DNA from: M3007 sp038327555
Lineage (GTDB): Bacteria; Bacteroidota; Bacteroidia; Chitinophagales; Saprospiraceae
DNA length: 5,908 bases
Direction of reading: 5' to 3'
Assembly: GCA_038327555.1 (NCBI GenBank)
Contig: JBBQLD010000313.1
Location: 1-5,908, forward strand
Shown: positions 4,501-5,908 of the stretch, one piece after another
How the letters are laid out: each line of letters begins with the position of its first letter
Position numbering within the stretch: position 1 is the stretch's first letter
Notes under the pieces: model-generated
The model's input: the letters and a program-made list of their open reading frames with translations, nothing else
The model's database searches: none
Told to the model about the DNA's origin: nothing
Program-made: the position numbers and the translations under genes

Positions 4501-5908
4501 ATGAATATCAAGGAAAAAGAATCTGTGGTCTATCTGAAATACGAGCTTAAAATCTTCGAAAAGCTCCCTGTCAAGATTTGGAACGACCCGCTGGAAGCCT
4601 CCCGACATGTTGCCAAAAGTATCGCCCTCGCCATCCGCCAAAAACAGCAGGAAGGCGAACAAATTGTACTCGGCCTTGCTACCGGGAGTACTCCGATTAA
4701 AGTTTACGAGGAACTTGTGCGGCTGCACAAGGAAGAAGGCCTGAGTTTTCAAAATGTAGTTACGTTCAACCTGGATGAGTATTATCCTATGCCTAAAGAG
4801 GCCCGACAGAGTTACTGGCGTTTCATGCATGAATACCTTTTTGACCACATCAATATTCCTGCTGGAAACATCCATATCCCTGACGGCACTTTGCCCATGG
4901 AAAGTGTGGCCGCCTATTGCGAGCGATACGAAAAGCTTATTGACCTCGCTGGCGGTATTGATATTCAACTTTTAGGCATTGGGCGGACTGGACATATCGG
5001 TTTCAATGAACCCGGAGCTTGGGAAACGTCGCCGACCCGAATGGTGCGTCTCGACCACATCACCCGACACGATGCCGCTAGAGACTTCCAGAGCGAAGAT
5101 GATGTACCCTATCGCGCCATAACCATGGGGGTAGGTAGCATTTTTAAAGCACGTACCATCTATCTTCTCGCGTTTGGACAACATAAGGCGCATATTGTAC
5201 AACAATCCATCGAAGGAGACGTCACGCACTCGGTGCCAGCTTCTTTTTTGCAAAAACACCCGAATACGAAGGTCATTCTGGATAAAAGTGCCTCCGCGGA
5301 ACTAACCAAAATGAAATCGCCCTGGTTGGCTGGAATTTGCGACTGGAACGAAGATTTGATTTGCAAAGCAGTCGTTTGGCTCGCCCAAAAAACAGGGAAA
5401 CCCATTCTGAAACTCACCGACGAAGACTACAATGAACATGGATTGAGCGATCTGATCATTGAAGAAGCAAACTCCTACGAACTTAATATTCGCATTTTCA
5501 ATCGCCTGCAACGCACCATTACGGGTTGGCCCGGCGGAAAACCTAATGCAGATGACTCGCACCGACCCGAACGTGCAAAGCCAGCCCTCAAGCGCATCAT
5601 TCTGTTTAGCCCACACCCTGACGACGATGTGATTTCGATGGGCGGCACCTTCCAAAGACTCGTCGACCAAGGCCATGACATTCATGTTGCGTACCAGACT
5701 TCTGGCAACATTGCAGTGCATGATTTTGACGCCCTGCGTTACGCCGAGTTTATGCTCGAATTCGGGGAAACCCAACATACCCTGACCGAAGCGCACCGCC
5801 AACTTTACAAAAAGGTCATCCATTTCCTAAATACAAAGGGTGCCGCTGAGCTTGATATCCCCGAAGTACGCAGCATCAAGGGACTCATTCGCCGGGGAGA
5901 AGCCCGAG
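4501..5908 (+). CDS. nagB: NagB-like glucosamine-6-phosphate deaminase fused to PIG-L/LmbE deacetylase (3' end cut by window)
   Basis: The frame runs open from ATG 4501 past the window end; 469 full codons are visible. An in-frame stop at 4480 makes 4501 the first ATG. Residues about 23-290 are a glucosamine-6-phosphate deaminase domain, the family converting glucosamine-6-P to fructose-6-P and ammonia. Motifs are the phosphate loop GLATGSTP (58-65), FNLDEYY (89-95, Asp92 matching E. coli Asp72), GRTGHIGFNEPG (161-172) and Lys229 in FGQHKAH. His165 and Glu170 match E. coli His143 and Glu148, but Thr163 replaces catalytic Asp141. A linker follows, then from about 361 a PIG-L/LmbE zinc deacetylase domain with SPHPDDDVISMGG (370-382): His372 and Asp375 are expected zinc ligands and Asp374 the general base. 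From memory such fusions are about 640-670 aa in Bacteroidota, so some 170-200 residues are missing. Coupled deacetylation and deamination of an amino sugar phosphate is an inference, and the substrate is open. Confidence 0.9.
   Translation, partial: MNIKEKESVVYLKYELKIFEKLPVKIWNDPLEASRHVAKSIALAIRQKQQEGEQIVLGLATGSTPIKVYEELVRLHKEEGLSFQNVVTFNLDEYYPMPKEARQSYWRFMHEYLFDHINIPAGNIHIPDGTLPMESVAAYCERYEKLIDLAGGIDIQLLGIGRTGHIGFNEPGAWETSPTRMVRLDHITRHDAARDFQSEDDVPYRAITMGVGSIFKARTIYLLAFGQHKAHIVQQSIEGDVTHSVPASFLQKHPNTKVILDKSASAELTKMKSPWLAGICDWNEDLICKAVVWLAQKTGKPILKLTDEDYNEHGLSDLIIEEANSYELNIRIFNRLQRTITGWPGGKPNADDSHRPERAKPALKRIILFSPHPDDDVISMGGTFQRLVDQGHDIHVAYQTSGNIAVHDFDALRYAEFMLEFGETQHTLTEAHRQLYKKVIHFLNTKGAAELDIPEVRSIKGLIRRGEAR

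Noticed and set aside
4477..5823. Several reverse-strand frames of 68-173 codons opposite the nagB fusion
   Set aside because: They are shadows of a strongly recognised forward coding frame and show no domain pattern of their own.

Overview
This window looks like chromosomal DNA from the phylum Bacteroidota, possibly a Saprospiria-type lineage, although the class is a guess. Four things point there. There is a type IX secretion (T9SS) C-terminal sorting domain at 88-408. Candidate promoters have the Bacteroidota form (TTTG, about 20 nt, TAnnTTTG). The confident genes lack Shine-Dalgarno sequences. The last gene is a NagB-like deaminase fused to a PIG-L/LmbE deacetylase domain, an architecture I associate with this phylum. 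Base composition is moderate and fairly even. I see no rRNA, tRNA, CRISPR array, transposase or phage gene.

Layout from left to right: (1) 88-408 (+), a stand-alone T9SS sorting domain with no cargo or signal peptide, probably the remnant of a secreted protein. (2) 481-1815 (+), a two-domain CHR-family chromate transporter that must start at TTG. (3) 1816-2141, a long leader with a Bacteroidota promoter and a 184-bp MITE-like palindromic element flanked by 9-bp direct repeats. (4) 2142-3188 (+), a Tat-exported peptidase of family S66 (LD-carboxypeptidase type). (5) 3201-3269, a hairpin between convergent genes, probably a bidirectional terminator. (6) 3287-4027 (-), PaaC of the phenylacetyl-CoA epoxidase, standing alone. 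(7) 4028-4500, a divergent intergenic region with a 162-bp imperfect palindrome, a short direct repeat and two candidate promoters. (8) 4501 to the window end (+), the NagB/PIG-L fusion, cut by the window edge.

The genes do not form one pathway. They read as separate transcription units for anion transport, cell-wall peptide trimming, aromatic degradation and amino-sugar metabolism, separated by repeat-rich spacers. The most interesting signal is in the spacers. The palindromic element upstream of the S66 gene appears to have inserted exactly into the -7 box of that gene's promoter. It duplicated ATGTTTGCC and moved the promoter about 185 bp from the gene, leaving a spurious in-frame upstream ATG. 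The second notable point is the NagB domain, where the usual catalytic Asp (Asp141 in E. coli) is Thr163 while the other active-site residues remain.
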